DNA of 64,000 nucleotides from Lishizhenia tianjinensis (lineage in GTDB: Bacteria; Bacteroidota; Bacteroidia; Flavobacteriales_D; Crocinitomicaceae): the NCBI RefSeq assembly GCF_900116425.1, contig NZ_FPAS01000001.1, forward strand, positions 1,426,291 through 1,490,290. The letters run 5' to 3'. Below, piece after piece: positions 42,801 to 52,458 of the stretch (within the stretch, counting starts at the first letter, position 1; each line of letters begins with the position of its first letter). The notes under the pieces were generated by a model that searched no databases, was not told the DNA's origin, and saw only the letters and a program-made list of their open reading frames with translations. A program made the position numbers and the translations under genes.

Positions 42801-45356
42801 TTGCTCAAATCACGTACCATAGTTCAGTTTTTCGTCGTTAGATTGTTAATAATTCTGGGTATAATCTATTCGGCTCCAAGCTTTTCATTTGGTCAAGAAA
42901 GGATTGTTAAAGTAGACAACACCTTAGAGGCTCCCATTATTTATTCTTGTAGAGACAGTATACTTACCGATATTAAAACAGGTATTTCTGCACTATACGG
43001 TGAGGCCAAGGTTGAATATGAAGGCATATCACTCACGGCCGACTATATAGAAATGGACATGGAGCACCGCACTGTGCTTGCTACCTACACCCTAGACAAA
43101 GACAGCAACAGAGTGGGAATTCCCGTTTTTAGTGATGGTAGTGAAGAAGTAAGAGCAGCCACTCTGAAATACAATTTCGAAACAGAAAAAGCATACATAC
43201 AAGAACTTAAAGTTAAACAAGAAGAGAACTATCTTCACATGGAAAGGGCCAAGCGTCAAACCAATGGCGAATTGCACTTTGTAGAAGGAAAGTTTACCAC
43301 CTGTGATTTAGACGAACCCCATTACCATTTCCAACTTTCTAAGGCAGTTATGGTTCCCAACAAACGCATCGTTAGCGGACCTTTAAACCTTTGGATAGCC
43401 GGTGTACCTACACCTTTAGGATTACCCTTTATTTTTCTTCCCACACAAGAAAGAGAACAAACAGGAATCATTTTTCCGCAATTGGCCTTTCAAAACGCGA
43501 ACTTGGGAATGGGCTTTCAAGATTTGGGTTACTTCTTCCCTATCAAAGCTTCCGATAAAATTCAAACGAGTTTATACGCCTCTGCCTACACCAGTGGAAC
43601 CTTTGGCTTTAAAAATTACACGCAGTATAACGACAGGTACAAATACAATGGATCTTTAGAATTGAGTTTCATTCAAATCAATAGACCTTTTCCTAACGAC
43701 AGCACCTTACAAAACAACAGCGTAATCAAATGGCAGCACCGCCAAAAAAACAACGCTAACCCCTATTGGAATTTCAGTTCAGATGTAAACTTTCAATCGA
43801 GTAACGACCCTACACTTAGTACGCAAACCGACAATCCAGACTTCTTAAAAAGTACCTTAAACTCGAGTATTAACATTACCAGAAAGTTCCCTTCAAAACC
43901 CGTTACTATGGGGTTAAAACTGGCAATGAAACAAAATAAAAGCTCAAGAAACATTGACATGGACTTACCGGTTTATACCTTGAATGTTAACCGTTTCTTC
44001 CCCTTCAAATTTCTGAGAACAAATCCTATTGGACCTGAAAGATTTTATGAAAAGATAGGTGTAACCTATAACCTTGAGGCTAGAAACAATACAGTGTTTG
44101 CCGATTCTTTAATACAAACAAGAGATTACACAAACATGGCGGCCAACCTGAGAAATGGAGTTAAGAACTCTTTAAAAGTAACCACTGCCATACCTTTACT
44201 CAATAGCAGATTCACCTTAACGCCATCCATCAATTACAATTCTAGAATAAACCTCCAGGGTATAGACCAGGTTTATGATTTTACGGGTGATAGCATTATA
44301 GAAAGAGAAAGCAATGAGTATGGAGGTTATTCTCAAGATTTAAGTTTCACCTCTAGTTTAACTACTTCACTTTACTCATATTACCGATTTATTGGCAAGA
44401 ACAAAATGAAAATGAGACATGTTCTTACCCCTTCCTTCAACTTTTCTTATACCCCAGATTTAAGTAGTACAGTTACCAGAACCTACATCACCAATACGCA
44501 AGATACTGTTGTGTTGAACTACTCACCTTATCAAAATAGTATTTACAGAGAAGGATACTCGAGAGAAACAGCCTTACTTAGCTATAGCTTTAACAATGCT
44601 TTTGAATTCAAAAAGAGGGTTACAAATGATACTATTGATGAAGATGTGAAATTCCGTATCATTGAAGCCTTCAGTGTTTCGGGGAACTACGACTTTCTAA
44701 AAGACTCTTTAAACTGGAGTCCCGTTAATGTAAACCTGAGGGTTAAACCTTTTAAGTTTTTAGCGATTGTAAACAACAACACCTTCTCACCTTATGCCAT
44801 AAATGAATTTGGAGACGGACAAAGTGTTCTTGCCTGGAGAGAAGGTCAAGGATTATTAAACCTTACCCGAAGTGAAACCAGCTTCACCTTTACCTTAGCG
44901 AGTAAAGAAAGTTTGGAAAAAATTGAAAACACCAAGTTCTCAGAGGGCAATTCTTGGAACGCAGATTACGAGTACTACCGTTTACACCCTGAGGAAATTC
45001 TAAACTATGACATCCCCTGGAAATTGAACATGGGCTATAGATTTGAAAGTAATATTAATACTGACTCAGCTGCATTTGTTGCCAACAGATTTAGACAAAT
45101 GCACACCATAAACTTAACGGCAGATTTTAGTTTAACCAAACGTTGGAAAGTTGGTGTAAATGCCAATTACGACATCAGCAACAAAACCCTTCAGCGTACC
45201 GTTTTATCTTTGAACAGAGACATGCACTGTTGGATTTTAGCTTTCAGATGGATACCTTCTGGTACGGGCCAAAGTTTTACCTTAACCTTCAATGCAAAGT
45301 CTAACTTATTCAAAGACGCGAAGTTAAATTTCACAAGACCACCCTCTTTCCTTTAA
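42801..45356 (+). CDS. lptD: LPS-assembly outer-membrane protein LptD-like (OstA)
   Basis: The N-terminal region (about 35-230) is an OstA/LptA-like periplasmic domain (YGEAKVEYEGISLTADYIEM, FVEGKFTTCDL) and the rest is a large outer-membrane barrel with many aromatic-rich strands. The family inserts lipopolysaccharide into the outer membrane. The start is TTG: the only in-frame stop upstream is at 42792 and no ATG occurs for more than 80 codons, whereas TTG 42801 opens a signal-like stretch (FFVVRLLIILGIIYSAPSF). The gene begins a plus-strand run with yqgE. Confidence 0.8.
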   Translation: MLKSRTIVQFFVVRLLIILGIIYSAPSFSFGQERIVKVDNTLEAPIIYSCRDSILTDIKTGISALYGEAKVEYEGISLTADYIEMDMEHRTVLATYTLDKDSNRVGIPVFSDGSEEVRAATLKYNFETEKAYIQELKVKQEENYLHMERAKRQTNGELHFVEGKFTTCDLDEPHYHFQLSKAVMVPNKRIVSGPLNLWIAGVPTPLGLPFIFLPTQEREQTGIIFPQLAFQNANLGMGFQDLGYFFPIKASDKIQTSLYASAYTSGTFGFKNYTQYNDRYKYNGSLELSFIQINRPFPNDSTLQNNSVIKWQHRQKNNANPYWNFSSDVNFQSSNDPTLSTQTDNPDFLKSTLNSSINITRKFPSKPVTMGLKLAMKQNKSSRNIDMDLPVYTLNVNRFFPFKFLRTNPIGPERFYEKIGVTYNLEARNNTVFADSLIQTRDYTNMAANLRNGVKNSLKVTTAIPLLNSRFTLTPSINYNSRINLQGIDQVYDFTGDSIIERESNEYGGYSQDLSFTSSLTTSLYSYYRFIGKNKMKMRHVLTPSFNFSYTPDLSSTVTRTYITNTQDTVVLNYSPYQNSIYREGYSRETALLSYSFNNAFEFKKRVTNDTIDEDVKFRIIEAFSVSGNYDFLKDSLNWSPVNVNLRVKPFKFLAIVNNNTFSPYAINEFGDGQSVLAWREGQGLLNLTRSETSFTFTLASKESLEKIENTKFSEGNSWNADYEYYRLHPEEILNYDIPWKLNMGYRFESNINTDSAAFVANRFRQMHTINLTADFSLTKRWKVGVNANYDISNKTLQRTVLSLNRDMHCWILAFRWIPSGTGQSFTLTFNAKSNLFKDAKLNFTRPPSFL

Positions 45357-45430
45357 GGAGAAATAATTCTTCGGCTCGCATTACACTTCTTTTAAAACTA
45401 TGCTTATATTTAATACATATAACGCAGACT

Positions 45431-46006
45431 TTGGATTTAAGCTTTACAAATACCGCGCAACCTTCAAAAGGTAAAATTCTGATTTCAGAACCCTTTCTAG
45501 ACGATGATTATTTTGGTCGTTCAGTTATCCTATTGTGTGAACACAATGAAGAAGGCAGCTTTGGTTTTGTTTTGAATAATTTCATCGATTTAGACCTCAG
45601 AGATGTGGCCAAAAACTTCCCAGATATAGAAACTAAAATTGGTATAGGTGGTCCGGTAGAAACAGATAACATCTATTTCATCCATAGTAGACCTGATTTA
45701 TTGGAAGATAGTCGCGAAGTTATCCCCAACATCTACATAGGTGGATCTTACAGCAAGCTTCTTCACCTTTTGGATACGGGTGAGTTAAAACCCAATGAAG
45801 TACGTTTTTTCCTTGGTTATTCGGGCTGGTCACCGCATCAACTCGATCAAGAGTTAAACGAACACGCTTGGTTGGTTACCGACATACTTGCCAAAGACAT
45901 TATGGACATACATGCTGGAGATACCCTGTGGAGTAAATACCTCAAAAAGCAAGGAAAGAAATATGCAGTTATGACCTCTTTCCCCTTGAATCCTCAGGAC
46001 AATTAA
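45431..46006 (+). CDS. YqgE/AlgH family protein
   Basis: A 191-residue protein with the family pattern: KGKILISEPFLDDDYFGRSV, GSFGFVLNN, IGGPVETDNIYFIHS, RFFLGYSGWSPHQLDQEL, and W at the C-terminus. The family is widely conserved and of unknown function, with structural likeness to DUF179. The start is TTG (no in-frame ATG precedes it for 10 codons), the second TTG start in a row. It is cytoplasmic by absence of signal. Confidence 0.85.
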   Translation: MDLSFTNTAQPSKGKILISEPFLDDDYFGRSVILLCEHNEEGSFGFVLNNFIDLDLRDVAKNFPDIETKIGIGGPVETDNIYFIHSRPDLLEDSREVIPNIYIGGSYSKLLHLLDTGELKPNEVRFFLGYSGWSPHQLDQELNEHAWLVTDILAKDIMDIHAGDTLWSKYLKKQGKKYAVMTSFPLNPQDN

Positions 46007-46160
46007 TTTACTTAGGCCAACGGCCGGGTTTTCCATTATAGTTCACTTTTTCAAAACAAGTTTCAATACGCAATACGTGCACTTCTATAGTCGTACACCT
46101 ATTGCTTGTTCAACTATGTTTCTCAAAAGCAAAGCTGCCATTTCACCCCCTGTTGGAAAC

Positions 46161-46193
46161 AAAAAAAGGGACAAACCGAAGTTCATCCCTTTT
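46161..46193 (-). terminator. Rho-independent terminator of pckA
   Basis: AAAAGGGA (46164-46171) pairs with TCCCTTTT (46186-46193) around a 14-base loop and is followed on the minus strand by T residues, about 20 bases after the pckA stop. Confidence 0.75.
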
Positions 46194-46212
46194 GTAATTC
46201 AATGATAGAATT

Positions 46213-47823
46213 TTAAACTAATGCCTTAGGAGCTGCAGCTAAAATTTCTTCGCTTGCGTGCTCTTCAAACTTCTTAAAGTTGTTTACGAAAGCATCTGCT
46301 AATTCGCTAGCTTTTGCATCGTATCCAGCTTTATCTTCCCAAGTATTCTTAGGGTTTAAGATTTCAGCAGGTACATTCTCACACGTGTTTGGCATTTCTA
46401 AACCAAAGATTTCATGCTTCGTGTATTCTACATTATCTAATTTTCCTTCTAAAGCAGATGTAATCATTGCTCTTGTGTATTTCAAGCTTAAACGCTCTCC
46501 TGTACCGTAAGCACCACCAGACCATCCAGTGTTGATCAACCAAACTTTAACGTTGTTTTCAGTCATTTTCTTCCCTAACATCTCCGCGTATTTCGTTGGG
46601 TGTAAAGGTAAGAAAGGAGCTCCGAAACATGCAGAGAATGCAGTTTGTGGCTCAGTAATTCCAGCCTCAGTTCCAGCAACTTTTGCAGTATATCCAGAAA
46701 TGAAGTGGTACATCGCTTGTCCGCTATCCAATCTAGAGATCGGAGGCAATACACCAAAAGCATCACACGTCAAGAAGAAAATGTTCTTTGGTGTTGTACC
46801 TACTGATGGCTCAGCAATGTTATCAATGTGGTGAATTGGGTAAGACACACGTGTGTTTTGCGTAATGCTATCATCCGTGTAATCTGGTGTAGAAGTTCCA
46901 TCTACGAACCCTATGTTTTCTAAAATTGCTCCAAACTTAATGGCGTCATAAATTTGAGGCTCTTTTTCTGCAGATAAATCGATAGTTTTCGCGTAACATC
47001 CTCCTTCGAAGTTGAATACTGTACCATCAGCCCATCCGTGCTCATCATCTCCAATCAATCTTCTGTTTGGATCTGAAGATAAAGTCGTTTTTCCTGTTCC
47101 TGATAAACCAAAGAATACTGCTGTATCTCCGTCTTTACCTATGTTTGCTGAACAGTGCATAGAAAGAACATCTTTCTCATGTGGCAATACGTAGTTCAAT
47201 ACAGAGAAGATACCTTTTTTGATCTCTCCTGTGTAACCTGTACCACCGATGATTATCATCTTCTTAGTAAAGTTGATAACCGCAAAGTTTGATTGTCTTG
47301 TTCCATCAATCTCTGGATCTGCCAAGAAACCAGGTGCACATACTATGTTCCACTCTGCATCAAATTCTTGGATTTCTTCATCTGTTGGTCTTAAGAACAT
47401 GTTGTAAGCAAACATGTTAGACCATGGAAATTCTGTTGTAACTCTTAAGTTCAAACGGTGATTGTCATCCGCACAAGCATAAGCATCTCTTACGTACATA
47501 TCCTTACCAATAAGGTAAGATTTCATACGATTGTAAAGTGCATCAAACTTTTCAGGAGTAAACTTGATGTTGATATCTCCCCACCATACAGTATTTTCAG
47601 TATTCTCATCACATACAACAAATCTGTCTTTTGGTGATCTTCCTGTAAATTTCCCTGTCTCAATTGCTAATGCACCAGTATCTGTTAATACCCCCTGACC
47701 GTTTAGGATTGTATCTTCTACAAGCTCTGCAGGTGTTAGGTTCCAGAATACATTTCCTAGGTTCTCTAAACCGATAGAATCTTTCAAATTGGCGTTTTTA
47801 CCTCTCTTACCGAATTCGTTCAT
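46213..47823 (-). CDS. pckA: Phosphoenolpyruvate carboxykinase (ATP)
   Basis: A 536-residue ATP-type PEPCK. It has the substrate-binding TGRSPKDRF, the kinase-1a P-loop FFGLSGTGKTTLSSDPNR, DDEHGW, YPIHHIDNI and the end motif NTGWSGGAYGTGERL. It converts oxaloacetate plus ATP to phosphoenolpyruvate in gluconeogenesis. Codon use is biased and a strong promoter element lies 40 bases upstream, so expression is probably high. The region downstream of the gene is intergenic with a terminator. Confidence 0.95.
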   Translation of the reverse strand: MNEFGKRGKNANLKDSIGLENLGNVFWNLTPAELVEDTILNGQGVLTDTGALAIETGKFTGRSPKDRFVVCDENTENTVWWGDINIKFTPEKFDALYNRMKSYLIGKDMYVRDAYACADDNHRLNLRVTTEFPWSNMFAYNMFLRPTDEEIQEFDAEWNIVCAPGFLADPEIDGTRQSNFAVINFTKKMIIIGGTGYTGEIKKGIFSVLNYVLPHEKDVLSMHCSANIGKDGDTAVFFGLSGTGKTTLSSDPNRRLIGDDEHGWADGTVFNFEGGCYAKTIDLSAEKEPQIYDAIKFGAILENIGFVDGTSTPDYTDDSITQNTRVSYPIHHIDNIAEPSVGTTPKNIFFLTCDAFGVLPPISRLDSGQAMYHFISGYTAKVAGTEAGITEPQTAFSACFGAPFLPLHPTKYAEMLGKKMTENNVKVWLINTGWSGGAYGTGERLSLKYTRAMITSALEGKLDNVEYTKHEIFGLEMPNTCENVPAEILNPKNTWEDKAGYDAKASELADAFVNNFKKFEEHASEEILAAAPKALV

Positions 47824-47862
47824 AAAACTGTTTTTGAAGCTTTCGCTTTGTGTTTATAAATG

Positions 47863-47870
47863 CAAAGATA
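47863..47870 (-). promoter_or_regulatory. Bacteroidota -7 element of pckA
   Basis: TATCTTTG on the minus strand, 40 bases before the ATG at 47823. Confidence 0.5.
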
Positions 47871-47984
47871 CATTAATATCGTTTGGCCATCTGTTATCGT
47901 AGGCAACATTTTTCACATTTTATAAGGACAAATTGTGAATAAAACGGATATAATTTAACAATCTTCATTTTTTTTAACATTCCT

Positions 47985-48374
47985 TTATTTGGTACGCACG
48001 TATTTGACAAAAATACCGCCCCAACCCAAGATCAAAAGTAGTCCACCCAATGGCGTTACAGGCCCTAAAAACTTAGGTTTATCTCCGCCTAAAGCTGGAA
48101 TAACTACCAACAAAAAGATAGACAAAGAAAACAATACAGTACCCCAAAGAATTTGCCTGTATTGCGTCTTGATCTCAAAATCAAAACGTTGCATAAGTAT
48201 GCTGAGTATCATTAAACCAAAACTGGTGTAAAACAAATAGCGTACACCTGTTTCAAAAGATTTTATTTTCTCTGCAGCTACACCTAAACTTTCTAAACCA
48301 TGAGCGGCAAAGGCACCTAACATGATAGCTAGGGTTAAAAAACCTAAGCCCACACTTATTAATTTTCTATCCAT
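47985..48374 (-). CDS. DUF423 membrane protein
   Basis: This 129-residue protein has four membrane segments with the DUF423 features: GAFAAHGLES near the N-terminus, the FYTSFGLMILSI segment, and VTPLGGLLLILGWG near the C-terminus. Function unknown. It starts 1 base after the recN stop, so it is the last gene of the bamD-rpoZ-coaBC-porD-recN operon. The gap to pckA is 161 bases and holds the pckA promoter. Confidence 0.9.
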   Translation of the reverse strand: MDRKLISVGLGFLTLAIMLGAFAAHGLESLGVAAEKIKSFETGVRYLFYTSFGLMILSILMQRFDFEIKTQYRQILWGTVLFSLSIFLLVVIPALGGDKPKFLGPVTPLGGLLLILGWGGIFVKYVRTK

Positions 48375-48375
48375 C

Positions 48376-50022
48376 TTATTGCATTAATTTTTCGGCATTT
48401 GCCAAAGCAGCATCGTTTACTTCGGCACCACTCATTAACTTAGCCACCTCCACTACTCTTTCTTCTTTGTTCAAAACTTCGAGTACGGTAAAGGTTTCAT
48501 TCTTTCTATTCTCCTTGGCTACTTTGATATGGTGCTCACCCTTAGACGCAACTTGTGGCAAGTGAGTAATCGCAAACAATTGCATACTCTCTCCCATACT
48601 TTTTAATAACCTACCAATTCTATCTGCCACATCCCCAGAAACCCCCGTATCGATTTCATCAAAAATTAAAGTGGGTAAACTTTTCTTTTTAGAAAGTAAG
48701 GATTGTATACACAAGAACAACCTACTCAACTCACCTCCTGATGCAGCTTTTTCTATAGGCTGTGGATCCATCCCTTTATTTGGAGTAAATTTGATGGTCA
48801 ATTTATCTAAGCCCGTTTCATTTAAGTTCACAGGACTCATATCAAAAACCAATTGAGAATCGGCTAACTTTACTTCTTGTAACAGCTGCACAATTTCTTT
48901 GGCAATTCCTTTAGATTTTTTGGTACGCGCATCACTTAATTCCTGCGCATCTTTCTGAAGTTTAACTCCTTCAACTTCCAATTGATTTTCTAGCGACTCA
49001 ATTTCTTCTTGTAAATCGAGTACATCCGTATCCTTTCCTAAAAGTTCATTTTTTACTGCAATCAATGCCGCTTGGTCTACTGCATTATGCTTCTTAAGTT
49101 GGCTGTTATAGGCGTTTACTTTATCTGTAAGCTCGTCTATTAATTGAGGATCAACTTCAACTTTAGACAATTCACTTCCTGCTTCTTGAGCAATATCGTC
49201 CAATTCTATCTCCGCAGTTTTTATACGATCCAACAAAGCATCCAAAGCTCCGTCATTCAAATTCAATGCGCTTATTCTTCTGTAAAGAGCTCTAAGATTT
49301 TCCAACACTCCATTTTCTCCAGAAAGTTGTTCCTCAATTCCTGAGAAACTTGCTCCTAAATCACCTGCATTTTCCGCTCTCTGTAATTCTGCTTGATAAG
49401 CCTCAAAATCTACATTATCTAAATTCAAGGCTTCCAATTCTTCTAATTGAAAACGAACAAAATCGGCACTTTGAAGATGTTGTGCTAAATCTTCTTTTTT
49501 TGCAGCAAGATCTTTTTGAGCTTGTTTCCAAGCCTTGTACTTGGCGCTGTACTTCTCGCGTTTACTTAAGGTACCTGCTAACGTATCCAGTAAATCTAAT
49601 TGAAAAGCAGACTCACGTAAAGCCAAGGTATGGTGCTGACTGTTGATGTAAATTAGCTGTTCTGAAAGCTCTTTCAAAACGGTTAATTGCACCGGACTGT
49701 CATTAACAAAGGCTCTCGATTTACCATTTGCACTAATCTCTCTACGTATTATCGTCTCTTCAAAGAAATCTAGATCTTGAGCTGAAAAGAAGGGTGCTAA
49801 ACCGTAGTTTGTGATGTCAAAAACAGCCTCAACGACCGTCTTTTTTTCCTGATTTCTAATTACTGCGTAGTTGGCTCTCTCTCCTAAAATAAGAGAAAGT
49901 GCTCCTAATAAAATAGATTTACCCGATCCCGTTTCTCCCGTGATCACCGTAAATCCTTGCTCAAAATCTAATTGTGCATTTTCTATCAATGCGAAGTTTT
50001 GAACCGTAAGTTTTTTAAGCAT
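48376..50022 (-). CDS. recN: DNA repair protein RecN
   Basis: An SMC-like ATPase for double-strand break repair. It has Walker A GETGSGKSILLGAL near the N-terminus, a long coiled-coil region (about 150-370), and the C-terminal head with the signature SGGELSR and Walker B TLIFDEIDTGVSGDVADRIG followed by ITHLPQVAS. 548 residues is normal. Its start overlaps the last base of the porD stop codon; the next gene, DUF423, starts 1 base after its end. Confidence 0.93.
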   Translation of the reverse strand: MLKKLTVQNFALIENAQLDFEQGFTVITGETGSGKSILLGALSLILGERANYAVIRNQEKKTVVEAVFDITNYGLAPFFSAQDLDFFEETIIRREISANGKSRAFVNDSPVQLTVLKELSEQLIYINSQHHTLALRESAFQLDLLDTLAGTLSKREKYSAKYKAWKQAQKDLAAKKEDLAQHLQSADFVRFQLEELEALNLDNVDFEAYQAELQRAENAGDLGASFSGIEEQLSGENGVLENLRALYRRISALNLNDGALDALLDRIKTAEIELDDIAQEAGSELSKVEVDPQLIDELTDKVNAYNSQLKKHNAVDQAALIAVKNELLGKDTDVLDLQEEIESLENQLEVEGVKLQKDAQELSDARTKKSKGIAKEIVQLLQEVKLADSQLVFDMSPVNLNETGLDKLTIKFTPNKGMDPQPIEKAASGGELSRLFLCIQSLLSKKKSLPTLIFDEIDTGVSGDVADRIGRLLKSMGESMQLFAITHLPQVASKGEHHIKVAKENRKNETFTVLEVLNKEERVVEVAKLMSGAEVNDAALANAEKLMQ

Positions 50023-50930
50023 TATTCAGAAAGAATTTCTTGATATCTGGTTGAATTTGCAGGGTCTACTCTTTTCAATAAGTTGACCACTTCGTTTTTC
50101 TCGCTCGTCTCAGCGTCGGCATACATACCTTTAACTTCTGAGAGTTTCATTTTTGCAAAATTTACAACGTTCATTGCACCGGGTCTAATTCTATGCACAT
50201 CCTCTAATTTCTTAAGTGCATTAAAGCAAGTCGCTCTAGCTTTCGTTGCATCTGTGTACAACTGGTCTAGTCCTTTTCTGTGGTAAGTGTAATACATTTC
50301 ACGCAAAGGTTCAAACTTTGGTTGTAAAATGTAATCCACTAAAAAGTACCTGTTATTTCTATCTCTGTCATCAGAAACCCATCCAGCACCCATTCTAGAA
50401 CCTGCCTGGATAACTATCGTTTGTGCTTGCTCAAAATATTTTTGACCACCTTTCAAAGAAAAAGAATCGTAGTCGTATCCCAATATGATATTTGCATAAA
50501 AGGCCAACATAGAAGTCAACTCATTTTTATACTCATTCGGTGAGTACATTATAATTGCTCCTCTAGAATATTTGAAATTGAAATCACTATCTAAAAATGA
50601 AAACAGTGTTGAATTGTAGGTACTATTCAAGACCGGACGCGTAGATTGAATTTGCAATGTAGCTGCATAATTTCCTGGTGAAGGAATGGCAGTAATCTGC
50701 ACCTCCAAAGCACAACTTATTCTTTCCTCTACCTCGAACTCATCATTGGTCCATACCGTTGTATTCATGAATTCGTAAATCGTTTGTTTTAACTCTTTGA
50801 AAATTTCTTGTTCAACAGAGGTAACGTCCAATCCAGGTTTTGTTCCGATAGAAACTTGACAGTCTAATTCCTGCGCCTGAGTTCCAAAAGAAAATACCAC
50901 TAGGGCAAGTATGCTTAAATATTTGATCAT
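50022..50930 (-). CDS. porD: DUF4835/PorD-like protein, type IX secretion related
   Basis: A signal peptide ends at about residue 19 (FGTQAQEL). The mature protein matches the DUF4835 family: LDCQVSIG, FMNTTVWTNDEF, YNSTLFSFLDSDFNF, GGQKYFEQAQTIV, and VVNFAKMKLSEVKGMYADA. This family includes PorD, proposed as an accessory of T9SS in Bacteroidota; I recall this rather than demonstrate it. It overlaps coaBC by 4 bases and recN by 1 base, so all are co-translated. Its presence fits the T9SS sorting domains seen on two other proteins in the window. Confidence 0.75.
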   Translation of the reverse strand: MIKYLSILALVVFSFGTQAQELDCQVSIGTKPGLDVTSVEQEIFKELKQTIYEFMNTTVWTNDEFEVEERISCALEVQITAIPSPGNYAATLQIQSTRPVLNSTYNSTLFSFLDSDFNFKYSRGAIIMYSPNEYKNELTSMLAFYANIILGYDYDSFSLKGGQKYFEQAQTIVIQAGSRMGAGWVSDDRDRNNRYFLVDYILQPKFEPLREMYYTYHRKGLDQLYTDATKARATCFNALKKLEDVHRIRPGAMNVVNFAKMKLSEVKGMYADAETSEKNEVVNLLKRVDPANSTRYQEILSE

Positions 50931-52120
50931 AATTTATTTGCAATAAAATTCACAATGTCATACGCAACATCGTCTTTACTCTTCAACTCAAAATTATGAA
51001 AATTATTGTCTTTTTCTAACAGCGTAATTTTATTCGTATCACCGCCAAAACCAGCCCCCTTGTCTTCCAAAGTGTTAATGATGATGGCGTCTAAATTTTT
51101 ACGCGCTAATTTTCCCTTTCCGTGCTCCAGGGCATTGTTCGTTTCTAAAGCAAACCCAACTAAAAACTGCTCTTTCTTGTTGGCTCCCGCCCATCCTAAA
51201 ACATCCGGGTTTTTCACCAATTCTATGGTGAGGCTATCTGCCTTCTTTTTTATTTTCTGTGCGGCTTGCGTTTTGGGTCTGTAATCTGCAACTGCTGCTG
51301 CAAAGACACCTCCATCTACCTTATCATAAACGGCTTGTACCGCCGCTAACATGTCCTCAGCAGATTTCACATCCACGCGATTTAAGCGCTCATGGTGGAT
51401 TTCTTGTTTAGACGGACCAAGGATTAAATCAACTTCTGCCCCCATACTCAACAAGGCTTTTGCTATAGACACTCCCATTTTCCCTGATGAGTGATTACCT
51501 ATAAAACGCACAGGATCTATAGCTTCATAGGTTGGTCCTGCAGTTACCACAAAACGTTTTCCTGCAAGTTTATTTCCATCGATAAAGAAACGCTTTACCT
51601 CTTCAAAAATATCTTCGGGTTCTGTCATTCTACCCTGACCAACAAGTCCACTCGCTAATTCCCCAGATTGAGCAGGAATTACCTTAACTCCATCCTTTTG
51701 GATTTGTTCTAGATTACGCGTTGAGCTTGGATGCGCATACATGTCTAAATCCATGGCAGGAGCAACCATAACGGGACATTTAGCAGAAAGATAAGTAGCC
51801 GTTAATAGGTTATCGCAACATCCGTTAGCGATTTTAAAAAGTGTATTTGCTGTTAGTGGCGCTATCAGCATGAGGTCACCCCACATACCTAAATCAACGT
51901 GGTTGGTCCACTCGCCATTTTCCTTGTTCCAAAAATCTATGGATACAGGATTTTTTGATAAAGTAGCAACGGTTAACGGGGTTATAAAATCAACAGAGGC
52001 AGAAGTCATTATACATTTGACTTCTGCCCCGTTTTTTATTAATAACCTTATTAAAGACGCAATTTTATATGCCGCAATACCACCTGTTATACCAAGGACT
52101 ATTTTTTTTCCTTGTAACAT
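50927..52120 (-). CDS. coaBC: Bifunctional phosphopantothenoylcysteine decarboxylase/phosphopantothenate synthase
   Basis: The N-terminal half is an HFCD flavoprotein (GKKIVLGITGGIAAYKIASL, TANTLFKIANGCCDNLL, ATYLSAKCPVMVAPAMDLDM) with a cysteine and histidine of the decarboxylase; the C-terminal half is the CTP-dependent synthase (VTAGPTYEAIDPVRFIGNHS, SGKMGVSIA, KKKADSLTIELVKNPDVL). Together they convert phosphopantothenate and cysteine to 4'-phosphopantetheine in CoA synthesis. It lies between rpoZ (7-base gap) and porD (4-base overlap). Confidence 0.95.
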   Translation of the reverse strand: MLQGKKIVLGITGGIAAYKIASLIRLLIKNGAEVKCIMTSASVDFITPLTVATLSKNPVSIDFWNKENGEWTNHVDLGMWGDLMLIAPLTANTLFKIANGCCDNLLTATYLSAKCPVMVAPAMDLDMYAHPSSTRNLEQIQKDGVKVIPAQSGELASGLVGQGRMTEPEDIFEEVKRFFIDGNKLAGKRFVVTAGPTYEAIDPVRFIGNHSSGKMGVSIAKALLSMGAEVDLILGPSKQEIHHERLNRVDVKSAEDMLAAVQAVYDKVDGGVFAAAVADYRPKTQAAQKIKKKADSLTIELVKNPDVLGWAGANKKEQFLVGFALETNNALEHGKGKLARKNLDAIIINTLEDKGAGFGGDTNKITLLEKDNNFHNFELKSKDDVAYDIVNFIANKL

Positions 52121-52127
52121 GGTAGAA

Positions 52128-52445
52128 TTACTCTTCTAATTTGCGTTGGTAGATCTTATTTTCTGACAATTCTTTCATTGCCATAGCTACTGGCTTTGGT
52201 AACTTTTCGTAGAATTTAGAAATTTCGATTTGCTCTCTGTTTTCAAAGATCTCCTCTAAATTATCTGTTGAAGAAGCAAACTCTTGTAACTTACGAGTTA
52301 ACTCTTCTTTTAATTCAACGTTAATTTGGTTAGAACGTCTTGCCAACATGGTAATAGTTTCATACAAGTTTCCTGTAGCTTCTTCTAATTCACTTGTATT
52401 TCTTGTTATCGTTGTACGTTCTGCAGTACTATTTTTAAAGCTCAT
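52128..52445 (-). CDS. rpoZ: DNA-directed RNA polymerase omega subunit
   Basis: The start at 52445 (MSFKNSTAERTTITRN) is chosen over the upstream ATG at 52511, which would put the first 22 residues in the bamD gene end. The 105-residue protein has the Bacteroidota omega pattern: TTITRNTSELEEATGNLYET, NQINVELKEELTRKL. Omega helps assemble the polymerase core. It lies 13 bases after bamD and 7 bases before coaBC, an arrangement that is conserved in the group. Confidence 0.85.
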   Translation of the reverse strand: MSFKNSTAERTTITRNTSELEEATGNLYETITMLARRSNQINVELKEELTRKLQEFASSTDNLEEIFENREQIEISKFYEKLPKPVAMAMKELSENKIYQRKLEE

Positions 52446-52458
52446 AATAGTTTTTACT

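Noticed and set aside
46007..46160. Gap between yqgE and pckA
   Set aside because: GGCC-AAC-GGCC near 46015-46025 and scattered inverted repeats, but no open frame or clear structure; nothing reported.
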